This document shows, one piece after another, positions 37,280 through 46,895 of a stretch of DNA of 64,000 nucleotides. How positions within the stretch are numbered: the first letter of the stretch is position 1; each line of letters begins with the position of its first letter. The translations under genes and the position numbers were made by a program. Where the stretch lies: NCBI RefSeq assembly GCF_001544915.2, contig NZ_FCOE02000001.1, positions 496,001-560,000 of the forward strand, written 5' to 3'. Under the pieces are notes generated by a model, which saw only the letters and a list, made by a program, of their open reading frames with translations, searched no databases and was not told the DNA's origin. Source of the DNA: Caballeronia pedi (GTDB lineage: Bacteria; Pseudomonadota; Gammaproteobacteria; Burkholderiales; Burkholderiaceae).

Positions 37280-38248
37280 ATGGAGCAGAGAAATCCGCCC
37301 ATCGAGCTGCGTCTGCTGCGCTATTTCGTGACGGTCGCCGAGGAGATGCACTTCGGCCGCGCCGCCGCGCGTCTCGCGATGACGCAGCCGCCGCTCTCGC
37401 AGGCGATCCGCGCGCTGGAAGACGCGCTCGGCGTCGCGCTCTTCGTTCGCACGAAACGGACCGTGGAACTCACGCCCGTCGGCAAGGACCTGTTGCCGGA
37501 AGTGCGCCGCCTGCTCGCGTCCGCCGATGCGCTGCGCCCGCTTGCGCAATCGCTCGCGCGCGGCGAGGCGGGCGTGCTGTCGCTCGCGTTCGTGTCGACG
37601 GCCGATTACGGTCTTCTGCCGGCGCTGCTGCGCGATTTCGGCGCGCGCTATCCCGGCGTGCGACTGCAACTGACCGAAGCGACCAGCGACGTGCAGATCG
37701 AAGAACTCGTCGCCGGGCGCATCGACGCGGGCCTCGTGATTCCGCCGCTGCCGCCGCGCTACGCGAGCGCGTTGTCGTATGTGGCCGTGGCGCGCGAACC
37801 GCTCGTCATCGCGATGTCCGCCGATGCGGCGCTGGAACTGGGGCAGGGCGCGCAGGAATGGGCCGATACGCCCGTCGATCTGCACGATCTCGTCGCGGCG
37901 CCGCTCGTCGTCTTCCCGAGACGGCTCGCGCCCGGTTTGTATGACATCATCATGGGCTGCTACGGCGCGGCGGGACTGACGCCGCGCATCGGCCAGGAGG
38001 CGATCCAGATGCAGACCATCGTGAGCCTCGTGTCCGCCGGCATGGGCGTCGCGCTCGTGCCGCAATCGCTGCGTCATCTGCGGCGCACGGGCGTGGTATA
38101 CCGTCCGCTGCGCGTGGCGGGCGAGTCGGGCGTGTCAAAAATGGTCGTCGAAACCGGGCTCGTGTGGCGCGCGGCGGAAGTGAGCCCGGTGCTCGCCGGG
38201 TTCATCGAGATCGTCCGTTCGCGGGCCGAAAGCGCGGGTTCTGTATGA
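37280..38248 (+). CDS. LysR-family transcriptional regulator
   Basis: 322 residues. The N-terminal winged HTH is RLLRYFVTVAEEMHFGRAAARLAMTQ with PPLSQAIRALEDALG; the C-terminal effector domain has EATSDVQIEELVAGRIDAGLV. The ATG at 37280 is chosen because it starts the HTH. It is of the BenM/CatM-like shape, but the ligand is unknown. Its position opposite ilvD suggests control of ilvD; lgt starts 36 bp downstream and may share the transcript. Confidence 0.9.
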   Translation: MEQRNPPIELRLLRYFVTVAEEMHFGRAAARLAMTQPPLSQAIRALEDALGVALFVRTKRTVELTPVGKDLLPEVRRLLASADALRPLAQSLARGEAGVLSLAFVSTADYGLLPALLRDFGARYPGVRLQLTEATSDVQIEELVAGRIDAGLVIPPLPPRYASALSYVAVAREPLVIAMSADAALELGQGAQEWADTPVDLHDLVAAPLVVFPRRLAPGLYDIIMGCYGAAGLTPRIGQEAIQMQTIVSLVSAGMGVALVPQSLRHLRRTGVVYRPLRVAGESGVSKMVVETGLVWRAAEVSPVLAGFIEIVRSRAESAGSV

Positions 38249-38284
38249 TTCGCCCTTGTAGTTCGCTCAAGCTCTCACTTCAGA

Positions 38285-39187
38285 ATGCTCATACATCCCA
38301 ATTTCGATCCCATCGCGATCCATCTCGGACCGCTCGCCGTGCGCTGGTACGGCCTCATGTATCTGGTGGCGTTCGTATCGGCCATCGTCATCGGGCGGCT
38401 GCGTCTGCGGCTGCCGTATGTCGCGGCACAAGGCTGGACCGCGAAGGACATCGACGACATGCTGTTCTACGGCGTCCTCGGCACGATTCTCGGCGGGCGT
38501 CTCGGTTATGTGGTCTTCTACAAGGCGAGCTATTACGCGGCGCATCCGCTCGACATCTTCAAGGTGTGGGAAGGCGGCATGTCGTTTCACGGCGGCTTTC
38601 TCGGCGTGACGCTGGCGATGGTGCTGTTCGCGTTCCACCGCAAACGCACCTGGCTGCAAGTGACCGATTTCGTCGCGCCGATGGTGCCGCTCGGCCTCGC
38701 GGCGGGGCGTCTGGGCAACTTCATCAACGGCGAGCTGTGGGGCCGCGTGACGGACCCGAACGCGCCGTGGGCGATGCTGTTCCAGAATTCGACCAACGAC
38801 GACGCGATCTGGCTCGCGAAAAATCCGCAACTCGATGCGCAGTACCATCTCACCGAGATTTTTCAGCGCTATCACATGCTGCCGCGCCATCCGTCGCAAC
38901 TGTACGAGATCGCGCTGGAAGGGCTCGTGCTGTTCATCGTGATCTGGACGTTCTCGCGCAAGCAGCGGCCCGTGGGCGCAATTTCCGCGCTGTTTCTGAT
39001 CGGTTATGGACTGGCGCGCTTCACCGTGGAATTCGCGCGTGAGCCGGACGATTATCTCGGCCTGCTGGCGTTCAACCTCTCGATGGGCCAGTGGCTCTCG
39101 CTGCCGATGATCATCGCGGGCGTGCTGATGATGGTATGGGCGTACAAGCGCAATCTGCGCCTGCCGCCCGAATCCGCGCAAGCCTGA
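38285..39187 (+). CDS. lgt: Prolipoprotein diacylglyceryl transferase
   Basis: 300-residue inner-membrane enzyme transferring diacylglycerol to the lipobox cysteine. The Lgt signature [10 protein letters not shown] is at 141-150, and the conserved His of MSFHGGFLG is near 102. Seven hydrophobic helices fit the family. It would process the lipoproteins predicted in this window (4904, 15346). Confidence 0.96.
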   Translation: MLIHPNFDPIAIHLGPLAVRWYGLMYLVAFVSAIVIGRLRLRLPYVAAQGWTAKDIDDMLFYGVLGTILGGRLGYVVFYKASYYAAHPLDIFKVWEGGMSFHGGFLGVTLAMVLFAFHRKRTWLQVTDFVAPMVPLGLAAGRLGNFINGELWGRVTDPNAPWAMLFQNSTNDDAIWLAKNPQLDAQYHLTEIFQRYHMLPRHPSQLYEIALEGLVLFIVIWTFSRKQRPVGAISALFLIGYGLARFTVEFAREPDDYLGLLAFNLSMGQWLSLPMIIAGVLMMVWAYKRNLRLPPESAQA

Positions 39188-39218
39188 GCGCGTGGCGGGG
39201 CGGCGTGCCCCGCATCGT

Positions 39219-39950
39219 TCAACGTCCCATCTGCACCGAGCCGGAGACGTCGACGGTCACCGTCGACGTGCCGGCTTCCATGGCGATCGGCGCGGCCATC
39301 TTCGCGTCGTTGCTCATCGCGCGCGCCTGCATCATCATGACCGGGCGCGGCTGACTCCCGCTGCGTCCGACATTCACTTCCCGAATCGTGAAATTGCTAT
39401 AGCCGAACGCTTGCGCGGCGGTTTGCGCCTGCTTGCGGAACGAATCGATGGCTTGCGACACGAGCTTCTGCTCCGCCGCGCGCTGCGCTTCCGGCGACAG
39501 CGAGAACGCGACGCTGCCCACCTGCATCGACGAACTCATCTTGCCCGCGAGCTTCGACGCCGCCGCGAAATCGTGCGATTCGAGCACGACTTCCGTGCGG
39601 CCGCGCCATGCGGAGATCTTGCCGTCGCGGTCGGTGGTCGGGTAGACGGTGAACGAGCCGCTCTTGGCGGTCACGTTCTCGACGCCCTTGGCTTCGCGCA
39701 ACGCGGCTTCTGCGCGCTGATTGAGCGTGTTGGTGAGCGAGGAGGGATCGGCCGCTTCCTGCTCGTAGAAGAGCGTGATGTCGACGACATCCTGCGGCAC
39801 TTGCGCGTTGGCCTGCGCCGATAGGGACAGCACGCCCGAAGGCTGCGGCTGCGTAATCACCGTTTGTGCGGCGGCCATTTGAGAGAAGCTGAGCGCTGCG
39901 CCCGACATCGCGAGAAGCGCGAGCGCGGCAGCGGTTTTCTTGTTGATCAT
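39219..39950 (-). CDS. SIMPL-domain (DUF541) periplasmic protein
   Basis: 243 residues with a cleavable signal peptide ending AAAQ near residue 29. The SIMPL/DUF541 fold follows: GVLSLSAQANAQVPQDVVDITLFYEQEA at the start and MMMQARAMSNDAKMAAPIAMEAG near the end, typical of the family. Function is poorly defined; some relatives relate to oxidative stress. GGAG upstream of the ATG. Convergent with lgt. Confidence 0.85.
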   Translation of the reverse strand: MINKKTAAALALLAMSGAALSFSQMAAAQTVITQPQPSGVLSLSAQANAQVPQDVVDITLFYEQEAADPSSLTNTLNQRAEAALREAKGVENVTAKSGSFTVYPTTDRDGKISAWRGRTEVVLESHDFAAASKLAGKMSSSMQVGSVAFSLSPEAQRAAEQKLVSQAIDSFRKQAQTAAQAFGYSNFTIREVNVGRSGSQPRPVMMMQARAMSNDAKMAAPIAMEAGTSTVTVDVSGSVQMGR

Positions 39951-40026
39951 CGAAGGACTCCGAACGCGGGATATCGCGTGATTCGCGACGGACTTTAGGC
40001 GCGGCCCGCGTGTCGTAAGTTCCTTG

Positions 40027-40485
40027 TTAGACGAGTTGCTCGGTAATAAATCGCCATTGCGCTTCGGTCACCGGCGTGATCGACAGGCGATTGCCGCGCG
40101 CGAGCACCTGCATGTCGGCGAGTTCCTCGTGCTCGCGCAGCGCGGCGAGAGGAACGAGCGGCGTCTTCTTCACGAACTTCACGTCGACGAGCATCCAGCG
40201 CGGCGTTTCCTGCGTGGATTTCGGATCGTAGTAATCGCTCTTCGGATCGAATTGGGTGGGATCGGGATAGGCCGTCGAGCACACTTTCGCGATGCCCGCG
40301 ATGCCCGGCTCCGGACAGCTGGAATGATAGAAGAGCACGCCGTCACCGATCTGCATCTGATCGCGCATGAAGTTTCGTGCCTGATAGTTGCGCACGCCGG
40401 TCCACGGCAAGGTTTTTTTCGGCGCGTGCGCGAGATGATCGATGCTCGCTTCGTCCGGTTCGGACTTCATCAGCCAGTAGCGCAT
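40027..40485 (-). CDS. EVE-domain protein
   Basis: 152-residue EVE (PUA-like) domain. It begins MRYWLMKSEPDEASIDHL, with WTGVRNYQARNFMRD and GVLFYHSSCPEPGIAGIAKV as the base-binding pocket motifs. Family members bind modified bases in RNA or DNA. In Burkholderia it sits just downstream of 6S RNA, as here. Confidence 0.92.
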   Translation of the reverse strand: MRYWLMKSEPDEASIDHLAHAPKKTLPWTGVRNYQARNFMRDQMQIGDGVLFYHSSCPEPGIAGIAKVCSTAYPDPTQFDPKSDYYDPKSTQETPRWMLVDVKFVKKTPLVPLAALREHEELADMQVLARGNRLSITPVTEAQWRFITEQLV

Positions 40486-40530
40486 GGTTGTTCGCTATGC
40501 GTGAATCGACGATGTGCCGATGCAAATGAA

Positions 40531-40557
40531 AACGGCACCGGAAAAACCGATGCCGTT
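40531..40557 (-). terminator. Terminator after 6S RNA
   Basis: An 11-bp stem with one mismatch-type wobble (40531-40541 with 40547-40557) and an A5 loop (T5 on the minus strand) is followed by T residues on the minus strand. It separates 6S RNA from the EVE gene. Confidence 0.8.
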
Positions 40558-40562
40558 CTTTT

Positions 40563-40745
40563 GAAGAGGTCCCCGCCACAGCCGCTAGGCCGGCATCCTG
40601 AACCTGGGTTCAAGATTGGTCGCGGTAAGCAACACTTCGGGTACATCGGACTAGCGACGCGCGCGCCCATGTTGCAAGGTTCCGCAACCGTGCCAATGTA
40701 GCATTGGTTCAAGGAATATATGACCTTGGCGAACCAGGCAGGGAA
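40563..40745 (-). ncRNA. ssrS: 6S RNA
   Basis: About 183 nt. Read on the minus strand it contains the conserved 3' half CTTGAACCCAGGTTCAGGAT and the closing stem GGCGGGGACC, which pairs with the 5' TTTCCCTGCCTGG segment; the large central bulge is visible between. The position between zapA and the EVE gene is the classical one. 6S RNA sequesters sigma-70 polymerase in stationary phase. The ends are approximate. Confidence 0.9.
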
Positions 40746-40750
40746 ACGTC

Positions 40751-40756
40751 ACTCTA
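40751..40756 (-). promoter_or_regulatory. -10 element of the 6S RNA promoter
   Basis: TAGAGT on the minus strand, about 6 nt before the predicted 5' end of 6S RNA. No good -35 hexamer is seen at the right distance. Confidence 0.4.
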
Positions 40757-40852
40757 CACCAATCGTTTGCCTTCTGCAGCCTCTTGTCATCGATTCGGCG
40801 GTTTCTTTTTTCGATTGACATTGCGCGCTGATTGACTCAACGCGTGGACGCG

Positions 40853-41167
40853 TTACTGCGCTTCGTATTGCGCGATGACGGCGCCCAGTTGCTCGTTCAT
40901 CGAATGCATCGTGCGGCGGATTTCTTCGGCGGGGAAAGCTTCGCCGTGGCGCACGCTGTCCTGCAGCTTAAGCAATTCCGACGCCAGCGAAAGCGCCGCC
41001 ATGACCGCGATGCGATCCGTGCCGCGCACGTTGCTTGCATTGCGCACCTTGTTCATCTCGGCGTCGACGCGCGCGACCGCTTCACGCAGCGCGCCTTCCG
41101 TTTCCGGCGAGCACGCGAGGCGATACGGCTGCCCGAGAATGGAGACTTCGATCTGCGTGTTCGTCAT
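40853..41167 (-). CDS. zapA: Cell division protein ZapA
   Basis: 104-residue FtsZ-ring associated protein. The start IEVSILGQPYRLACSPETEG and DRIAVMAALSLASELL are typical of ZapA. The C-terminus is a coiled coil. Its ATG overlaps the stop of the upstream coiled-coil gene by 4 bp, so the two are probably translationally coupled. Confidence 0.93.
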   Translation of the reverse strand: MTNTQIEVSILGQPYRLACSPETEGALREAVARVDAEMNKVRNASNVRGTDRIAVMAALSLASELLKLQDSVRHGEAFPAEEIRRTMHSMNEQLGAVIAQYEAQ

Positions 41168-41532
41168 GCCTTCTCTCCCTGATGATGTTCGCCGTGCAAT
41201 TCCGCTTCATGTGCTTCCTGGGAATCGGCTTCGAGGAGATTGAGTTGATTGTCCGCTTCGGCATGTTGCGCGGACTTCGCACGCGGCAGCTTTTCGAGAA
41301 TCGCGTTGAGGCGCACTTGCGCGTCGTCGATTTTCGCGGAGAGCGAGTCGCGTTCGGATTGCAGCGTGTCGCGTTCTTCACGCACCTGCTCGAGTTCGGC
41401 CTGCACGTTCGCGTGATCGGCGCGCAGCTGTTCGAGTTGTTCCTGCAGCGCTTCACGCGCCTGCTTGTGGCGCTCGCTGATCTGGATCAGCCGGCCGATA
41501 TTTCCTGACAGTGATTCGAGTTCGTTGAGCAT
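41164..41532 (-). CDS. ZapB/TIGR02449-like coiled-coil protein
   Basis: 122 residues, mostly one continuous coiled coil (about 10-85) rich in Glu, Gln and Leu, with an acidic His-containing tail. Its coupling to zapA and its length suggest a ZapB-like division factor. Direct ZapB homology cannot be judged by eye because coiled coils are low-complexity. Confidence 0.75.
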   Translation of the reverse strand: MLNELESLSGNIGRLIQISERHKQAREALQEQLEQLRADHANVQAELEQVREERDTLQSERDSLSAKIDDAQVRLNAILEKLPRAKSAQHAEADNQLNLLEADSQEAHEAELHGEHHQGEKA

Positions 41533-41770
41533 GTGCTGCGTCCTCTAAAGACCTCGCATTTTAGCGCGGTTCAACGGAGCTTCCGATAATTGTCTCGTTT
41601 CGAGACGTAACAGCATGCGATCTCGCGCTTAATCCATCGAATCAAGCGCATGTCGCCATGCATTCGTGTGCAGAAAAACGCGAGCGCCGATGCTTCGCTC
41701 GTGAAGGACAGGCCCGGCTGATTCTCGTTCGATTCGTCATGCGCCGCGCCAATCTGTCCGCGCCGTTTTC
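41533..41770. other. Intergenic region between the zapB-like gene and the cobalamin riboswitch promoter
   Basis: 238 bp with no credible gene. It holds a perfect palindrome GTCTCG-TTT-CGAGAC (41592-41606) and, on the minus strand, TAAAAT near 41560 as a possible -10 for the zapB-like/zapA unit. Confidence 0.45.
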
Positions 41771-41799
41771 TTGACGGCCCCAACCCGCGCTCCTACACT
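41771..41799 (+). promoter_or_regulatory. Sigma-70 promoter of the btuB/cobalamin operon
   Basis: TTGACG (41771-41776), a 17-bp spacer and TACACT (41794-41799), immediately ahead of the cobalamin riboswitch. Confidence 0.75.
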
Positions 41800-41804
41800 T
41801 GCCG

Positions 41805-42080
41805 CACTTTTGGTGCTCGCATCCGCGGATCTCGCGGATGCAGTCAAACGGGAAACAGGGAGCGAAGTCCCCGAAGTTCAACCGGGACGAGCCAACCTGT
41901 GCTGCCCCCGCAACGGTAAGCGACCGCAACGCAAGTTGCAAGTCGTCTCATGCGCGTTTTTGCAGCGCGAGCGTGTGGATTTTCATCACATGGACTCGAC
42001 TGCAAGAAACGTGTCGACGCCACTGCGCACGAATGCGCGGGAAGGCGAGACGATCCGTCGCCAGCCCGGATACCGGCCAA
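41805..42080 (+). promoter_or_regulatory. Cobalamin (B12) riboswitch
   Basis: Conserved aptamer elements appear in order: ACGGGAAACAGGGAG near 41850, GCTGCCCCCGCAACGGTAA near 41903-41921, GCCACTGCGC...GCGCGGGAAGGCG near 42018-42050 and the B12 box AGCCCGGATACCGGCC near 42063-42078. It lies between the promoter and btuB, so adenosylcobalamin should repress btuB and probably the whole plus-strand operon. The downstream expression platform is short. Boundaries are approximate. Confidence 0.93.
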
Positions 42081-42178
42081 GGCTCGACGCATCGGCGTAT
42101 ATCGCGCGATGCGTTCGTCGCGCATCGTCCTCGCGGGGAGCGGGGTCGCGCTCACGCTCCACGGGAACGCTTTACACC

Positions 42179-44020
42179 ATGTCATCGCCTCGGGGCGCGC
42201 TCGCCGCTCTCATCACCTTGCCGCTCGCCAGCGTCGCGCATGCCGCCGACGACCCATCGCAAACGCTTGCGCCGGTTGTCGTCACCGCGACGCGCGCGCC
42301 GCAGCCGCTCGCCGAATCGATCCCGCAGACATCGGTGTTCGACGAACAGGACATCGCCGACACCAACGCCACCGACGCGCTCGGCCTCGTCGCGCTCGCG
42401 CCCGGCGTGCAGGTCACGCGCAACGGCGGACCGGGCGCGAACTCGGGTCTCTACATCCGCGGCGCGGCGTCGTCGCAATCGCTGGTTCTGATCGACGGCG
42501 TGCGGGTCGAATCGGCGTCGCTCGGCGCGGCGCAGTTGTCGCAACTGATGCTCGACCAGATCGGGCGCGTCGAGGTCGTCAACGGCAATGTGTCGGCGCT
42601 GTACGGTTCGAATGCGATCGGCGGCGTCGTGCAGATTTTCACGAAGGAAGGCGAGCCGCATCCGCCGCGTTTCAGCTTCGAGGCCGAGTACGGCAGCTAT
42701 CACACGCAGCGCCAGTCGGCGGGCGTGAACGGCGCGCTCGACAAGGACGGCCGCACGACCTTCAGCCTGAACGTGTCGCGCGAGAAGACCGACGGCTTTT
42801 CGTCGCTCGATCCGGCCATCGCGCCGGGCGCGAATCCGAACGCGAACGGCTATCTGAACGAGAGCGTCGCGGCGACGCTGCGTCATCAGTTCAGCGACAA
42901 ATGGGATGCGGGCGTGCGCTTCCTGCAATCGAACGGCATCAACAGTTTCGACGATGCCTACGGTCAGCCTACCGACATCAACGAAACGCACGACCGCGTG
43001 CGCTCCACGTCCGTGTTCGCGAACGGCAGGATCACCGACGACTGGACCACGCACTTCATCATCGGGCAGGGACAGGACCGCGCGAATATCGAGCAGAACG
43101 GCGTCTATACGAGCCGCTTCAACTCGGAGAACCGTCAATACACCTGGCAGAACGATGTCAGGATCACCGAGGCGCACAAGCTGCTGTTCGGTTACGAGCA
43201 TCTCGATCAGACGCTCGATTCCGATCAGTTCAGCGCGCCCGATCGTCACGTGAACTCGGTGTTCGCGGGCTACGTGGGGCATATCGGCGCGAGCGATTTG
43301 CAGGCGAATCTGCGTCACGACCAGTATTCCGATTTCGGCGGCGCGAACAGCTACTATCTGGGCTACGCGTACAACTTCGATACGCACTGGAAGGCGAGCG
43401 CGAGCTATGCGGCGTCGTTTCGCGCGCCGAGCTTCGACGACCTCTACTATCCGTTCAGCGGCAATCCGTCCATTCAGCCGGAGCGCAGCCATTCGGTGGA
43501 GGCGGCGTTGCAGTACGCATCGAATGCGCTCGGCGTCGCGCGCGTCACGCTGTTCCAGACGCGCTACTCGAATCTGATCGACTATGTGTCCGATGGCGGC
43601 TTCTACTATGTCGCGCAGAACGTCGGGCGCGCGAAAGTGCAGGGCATCGAGGGATCGTGGGCGGGCCATGTCGGCGCAACGGATGTGCGCGCGGGCGTGA
43701 CGTTCCAGAATCCCGTCGACGAAACGAATAACCAGGACCTGACGCGGCGCGCGCGGCATTTCGCGACGTTCACCGCGCATCGCACGATCGGGCGCTGGCG
43801 CGTCGGCGGCGAGTGGATCGTGAGCGGAGAGCGCAGCGATTACGACTCGACGCTCGCGGGATATGGCATCGTGAATCTGTCGGCGCGCTACGACATCTCG
43901 AAGTCGTGGTACGTCACGGCGCGCATCGACAACCTGTTCGACAAGGACTATGAACTCGCGTACTCGTACAACACGCCACGACGCGGCGCCTATGTCACGC
44001 TCGGCTGGCATCCGTCGTGA
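42179..44020 (+). CDS. btuB: TonB-dependent cobalamin receptor BtuB
   Basis: 613-residue outer-membrane receptor. The signal peptide (MSSPRGALAALITLP, cleavage after residue 22) is followed by the TonB box LAPVVVTATR, a plug domain (VTRNGGPGANSGLYIRG, QIGRVEVVNGNVSALYGSNA) and a beta-barrel ending VTLGWHPS. The ATG at 42179 is chosen because it starts the signal peptide; the frame is open further upstream but only through the riboswitch. The riboswitch supports a cobalamin or cobinamide substrate. Confidence 0.92.
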   Translation: MSSPRGALAALITLPLASVAHAADDPSQTLAPVVVTATRAPQPLAESIPQTSVFDEQDIADTNATDALGLVALAPGVQVTRNGGPGANSGLYIRGAASSQSLVLIDGVRVESASLGAAQLSQLMLDQIGRVEVVNGNVSALYGSNAIGGVVQIFTKEGEPHPPRFSFEAEYGSYHTQRQSAGVNGALDKDGRTTFSLNVSREKTDGFSSLDPAIAPGANPNANGYLNESVAATLRHQFSDKWDAGVRFLQSNGINSFDDAYGQPTDINETHDRVRSTSVFANGRITDDWTTHFIIGQGQDRANIEQNGVYTSRFNSENRQYTWQNDVRITEAHKLLFGYEHLDQTLDSDQFSAPDRHVNSVFAGYVGHIGASDLQANLRHDQYSDFGGANSYYLGYAYNFDTHWKASASYAASFRAPSFDDLYYPFSGNPSIQPERSHSVEAALQYASNALGVARVTLFQTRYSNLIDYVSDGGFYYVAQNVGRAKVQGIEGSWAGHVGATDVRAGVTFQNPVDETNNQDLTRRARHFATFTAHRTIGRWRVGGEWIVSGERSDYDSTLAGYGIVNLSARYDISKSWYVTARIDNLFDKDYELAYSYNTPRRGAYVTLGWHPS

Positions 44021-45057
44021 TCGGCGTCGTGAGCCGCGTCGTTGAGCGTTCGCGCGCGATGAACGCGAGTCGCGCGGCCGCGATCTGGTGCGCGCTCGGC
44101 ATCGCGACGCTCGTCGTGCTCGTCGCGTCGCTCGCGTTGGGCAGCGTCGCGTTGCCGGTATCGCGTGCGATCGGCGCGCTCTTTCACGCGCATGCCGCGA
44201 CACCCGATATCGCCGATGAAATCGTGCTCACGCTGCGCCTGCCGCGCGCGCTCGCCGGCTTCGCATCCGGCGCGCTGCTCGCGCTCGCCGGCGCGCTGTT
44301 GCAGGTGCTGTTGCGTAATCCGCTCGCAGAACCGTACGTGCTCGGCGTGTCCGGCGGTGCGGCAACCTTCGCGCTTACCGCGATGCTCGTCGCGTTGCCG
44401 TGGTGGGGCGTCGATATCGCCGCGTGCGCGGGCGCGTTCGCATCGATCGTCATCGTGCTCGGACTCGCGCGCCGCGATCTCTGGCAAAGCGGACAGGACG
44501 CGTCGCCGCGACTCTTGCTGACGGGCGTCGTGATCGCATCCGGATGGGGCGCGTTGATCACGCTGATGCTGAGCATCGCGCCCGAGAACCGGCTGCGCGG
44601 CATGATCTTCTGGCTGACGGGCGATCTCAACGGCGCGTCGGCGCCGTGGCCCGCATTGATCGCGCTCGCCGTCGCGCTCGTCGTGATCGTGCCGGTCGCA
44701 CCGCAACTGAACGTGCTGCTGCGCGGCGACACCGCGGCGCGCGCGCTCGGCGTGCCGGTCGAACGCCTGCGTCTGCGTGTGTATCTCGTGGCGTCGATCG
44801 CCGCGGCGGCGGCGGTGACGACAGCCGGGACCATCGGCTTCGTCGGGCTCGTCGTGCCGCATCTGCTGCGCCTCGCGTTCGGCAACGATCAGCGCATGCT
44901 CGTGCCCGCCGCCGCGCTCGCGGGCGGCCTCGCCGTAATGGCCGCCGATCTCGCCGCGCGCACCGTGATCGCGCCCGCGCAATTGCCGGTGGGCGTCGTC
45001 ACCGCGTTGATCGGCGTGCCGATGTTCCTGTGGATGCTCCTGCGGAGACCGCGATGA
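44017..45057 (+). CDS. btuC: Cobalamin ABC transporter permease (FecCD family)
   Basis: 346-residue permease with about ten hydrophobic helices. LRLPRALAGFASGALLALAGALLQ and NPLAEPYVLGVSGGA are FecCD/BtuC signatures, and GTIGFVGLVVPHLLRLAFG is also family-typical. The GTG at 44017 overlaps the btuB stop by 4 bp; an ATG at 44059 is an alternative. Together with BtuD and BtuF it forms the importer. Confidence 0.9.
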   Translation: MIGVVSRVVERSRAMNASRAAAIWCALGIATLVVLVASLALGSVALPVSRAIGALFHAHAATPDIADEIVLTLRLPRALAGFASGALLALAGALLQVLLRNPLAEPYVLGVSGGAATFALTAMLVALPWWGVDIAACAGAFASIVIVLGLARRDLWQSGQDASPRLLLTGVVIASGWGALITLMLSIAPENRLRGMIFWLTGDLNGASAPWPALIALAVALVVIVPVAPQLNVLLRGDTAARALGVPVERLRLRVYLVASIAAAAAVTTAGTIGFVGLVVPHLLRLAFGNDQRMLVPAAALAGGLAVMAADLAARTVIAPAQLPVGVVTALIGVPMFLWMLLRRPR

Positions 45058-45830
45058 CGCTGCGTCTCGATGCCATCGTGCTTCGCGTGGGCGCTCGCAC
45101 GCTGATCGACGGGCTGACGCAGACGATGTCGGCGGGCGAGGTGTGGTGCATCGCCGGGCCGAACGGCGCGGGCAAGACGACGCTCATCAACGTGCTCGCC
45201 GGTCTCATGAAACCCGCATCGGGCCGCGTGTCGCTCGAAGGCCGCGCGCTCGCGTCATGGCGCGCGGCGGACCTCGCACGCGCACGCGCCTTGATGCCGC
45301 AAGCCACCCACGACGCCTTCAGCGCGACCGTGCTCGATACCCTGCTGCTCAACCGTTTTCCGTATCTGACCGGCTGGGGCTGGGAAAACGACGACGATCG
45401 CAGCGCCGCGCGCGCCGCGCTCGACATGCTCGGCCTTGCGTCGTTCGCCGCGCGCGATGTGCTGACGCTGTCCGGCGGCGAACGCCAGCGCGTCGCACTG
45501 GCGGCGGTGCTGTGCCAAAACGCGCCGCTGCTGTTGCTCGACGAACCGCTCTCGCATCTCGATCTGCATCATCAGATCGATTGCCTTCACGCACTGCGCG
45601 ACGCGGCGCGCGAGCACGCGCGCACCATCGTGTTCTCGTGCCACGATCTGAATCTCGCGCGCCGTTTCGCGACGCACGCATTGTTGCTCGACGGTCACGG
45701 CGGCGCCTTCGCGGGCCGCGTCACCGACGTTCTGACGCCCGAACGCGCGAGCGCGGCTTTCGGCTATCCGCTCGCGTTGATCCGCGACGGCGAGCACGAA
45801 GCGCTCGTGCCATCCATTCATCGTTCATGA
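45054..45830 (+). CDS. btuD: Cobalamin ABC transporter ATPase
   Basis: 258-residue ABC ATPase. Walker A is GPNGAGKTT (about 37-45), the signature LSGGERQRVALAAVL and Walker B LLLLDEPLSHLD; the switch His is in FSCHDLNLA. The ATG at 45054 overlaps the btuC stop by 4 bp (ATGA). No accompanying regulator. Confidence 0.92.
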   Translation: MTLRLDAIVLRVGARTLIDGLTQTMSAGEVWCIAGPNGAGKTTLINVLAGLMKPASGRVSLEGRALASWRAADLARARALMPQATHDAFSATVLDTLLLNRFPYLTGWGWENDDDRSAARAALDMLGLASFAARDVLTLSGGERQRVALAAVLCQNAPLLLLDEPLSHLDLHHQIDCLHALRDAAREHARTIVFSCHDLNLARRFATHALLLDGHGGAFAGRVTDVLTPERASAAFGYPLALIRDGEHEALVPSIHRS

Positions 45831-45841
45831 AAGGAATTTCG

Positions 45842-46894
45842 ATGTCCACCCTCAACGACCTCCCGCTGCCCCGCGCACTCGACCGCGCCATCGAAGCGGA
45901 ACTGCGCCGCATCATCGACATGAAGACGAAGCCACCGGGCAGCCTCGGCCGGCTCGAATCCCTCGCGCTGCAGATGGGTCTGATTCAACGCACGGTCGAG
46001 CCGCGCATCGAGCGTCCGGCGATGATCGTCTTTGCCGGCGATCACGGCATCGCGAAGGAGGGCGTGAGTTCGTATCCGCAGGAAGTGACCGCGCAGATGG
46101 TCGCGAATTTCTTGAGCGGAGGCGCGGCGATCAACGCGCTGTCGCGCTCGGTCGGCATGACGCTCGAAGTCGTCGATGCGGGCGTCGCGACGCCGATTCC
46201 CATCGATCACAGCTATGAACGTCTGTCGCTCGGACTCGGCACGCGCAACTTCGCGCAAGAACCGGCGATGTCGCGCGAGACCGCGCTCGAAGGCATTGCG
46301 CGTGGCGCTGCGCGCGTGCGGCATCACGCGTCGCTCGGCACCAACGTGATCGGCTTCGGCGAGATGGGCATCGCGAATACATCGGCGGCGGCGTGCCTGA
46401 TGAGCCGCCTGTGCGGTTTGCCGATCGACGAATGCGTCGGGCGCGGCACGGGTCTCGACGATCGCGGCCTCGCGCATAAACGCGATGTGCTCGGCCGCGC
46501 GCTCGCGCTGCATCGCCATGAGGGCGACGCGATCGATACGCTCGCGACCTTCGGCGGCTTCGAAATCGCGATGATCACGGGCGCGTATCTCGCCGCCGCG
46601 TGCGCGGGCATGACGATTCTCGTCGATGGTTTCATCGCGACATCGGCATTGCTGGTGGCCGCGAAGATCGCGCCTGACGTGCTCGACTATTGCGTGTTCG
46701 CGCATGCGTCGAACGAGACGGGGCATCGCCGCATGCTGGCGCATTTCGATGCCGCGCCGCTGTTGCAACTCGATCTTCGGCTCGGCGAAGGCACGGGCGC
46801 GGCGCTCGCGCTGCCGATCCTGCGTGCGGCTGTCGCGTTCGTCGACGAGATGGCGAGCTTCGAGTCGGCGGGTGTATCGAACAAAGCCGATTGA
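45842..46894 (+). CDS. cobT: Nicotinate-nucleotide-dimethylbenzimidazole phosphoribosyltransferase
   Basis: 350-residue enzyme activating the lower ligand as alpha-ribazole phosphate. MKTKPPGSLGRLE, FAGDHGIAKEGVS and the catalytic Glu in LRLGEGTGAALALP (near 316) are diagnostic. AAAGGA lies 8 bp before the ATG at 45842; an ATG 15 bp upstream is less well placed. Confidence 0.95.
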   Translation: MSTLNDLPLPRALDRAIEAELRRIIDMKTKPPGSLGRLESLALQMGLIQRTVEPRIERPAMIVFAGDHGIAKEGVSSYPQEVTAQMVANFLSGGAAINALSRSVGMTLEVVDAGVATPIPIDHSYERLSLGLGTRNFAQEPAMSRETALEGIARGAARVRHHASLGTNVIGFGEMGIANTSAAACLMSRLCGLPIDECVGRGTGLDDRGLAHKRDVLGRALALHRHEGDAIDTLATFGGFEIAMITGAYLAAACAGMTILVDGFIATSALLVAAKIAPDVLDYCVFAHASNETGHRRMLAHFDAAPLLQLDLRLGEGTGAALALPILRAAVAFVDEMASFESAGVSNKAD

Positions 46895-46895
46895 G

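Noticed and set aside
41771..42178. In-frame upstream extension of btuB
   Set aside because: It runs through the promoter and cobalamin riboswitch; the signal peptide starts at 42179.
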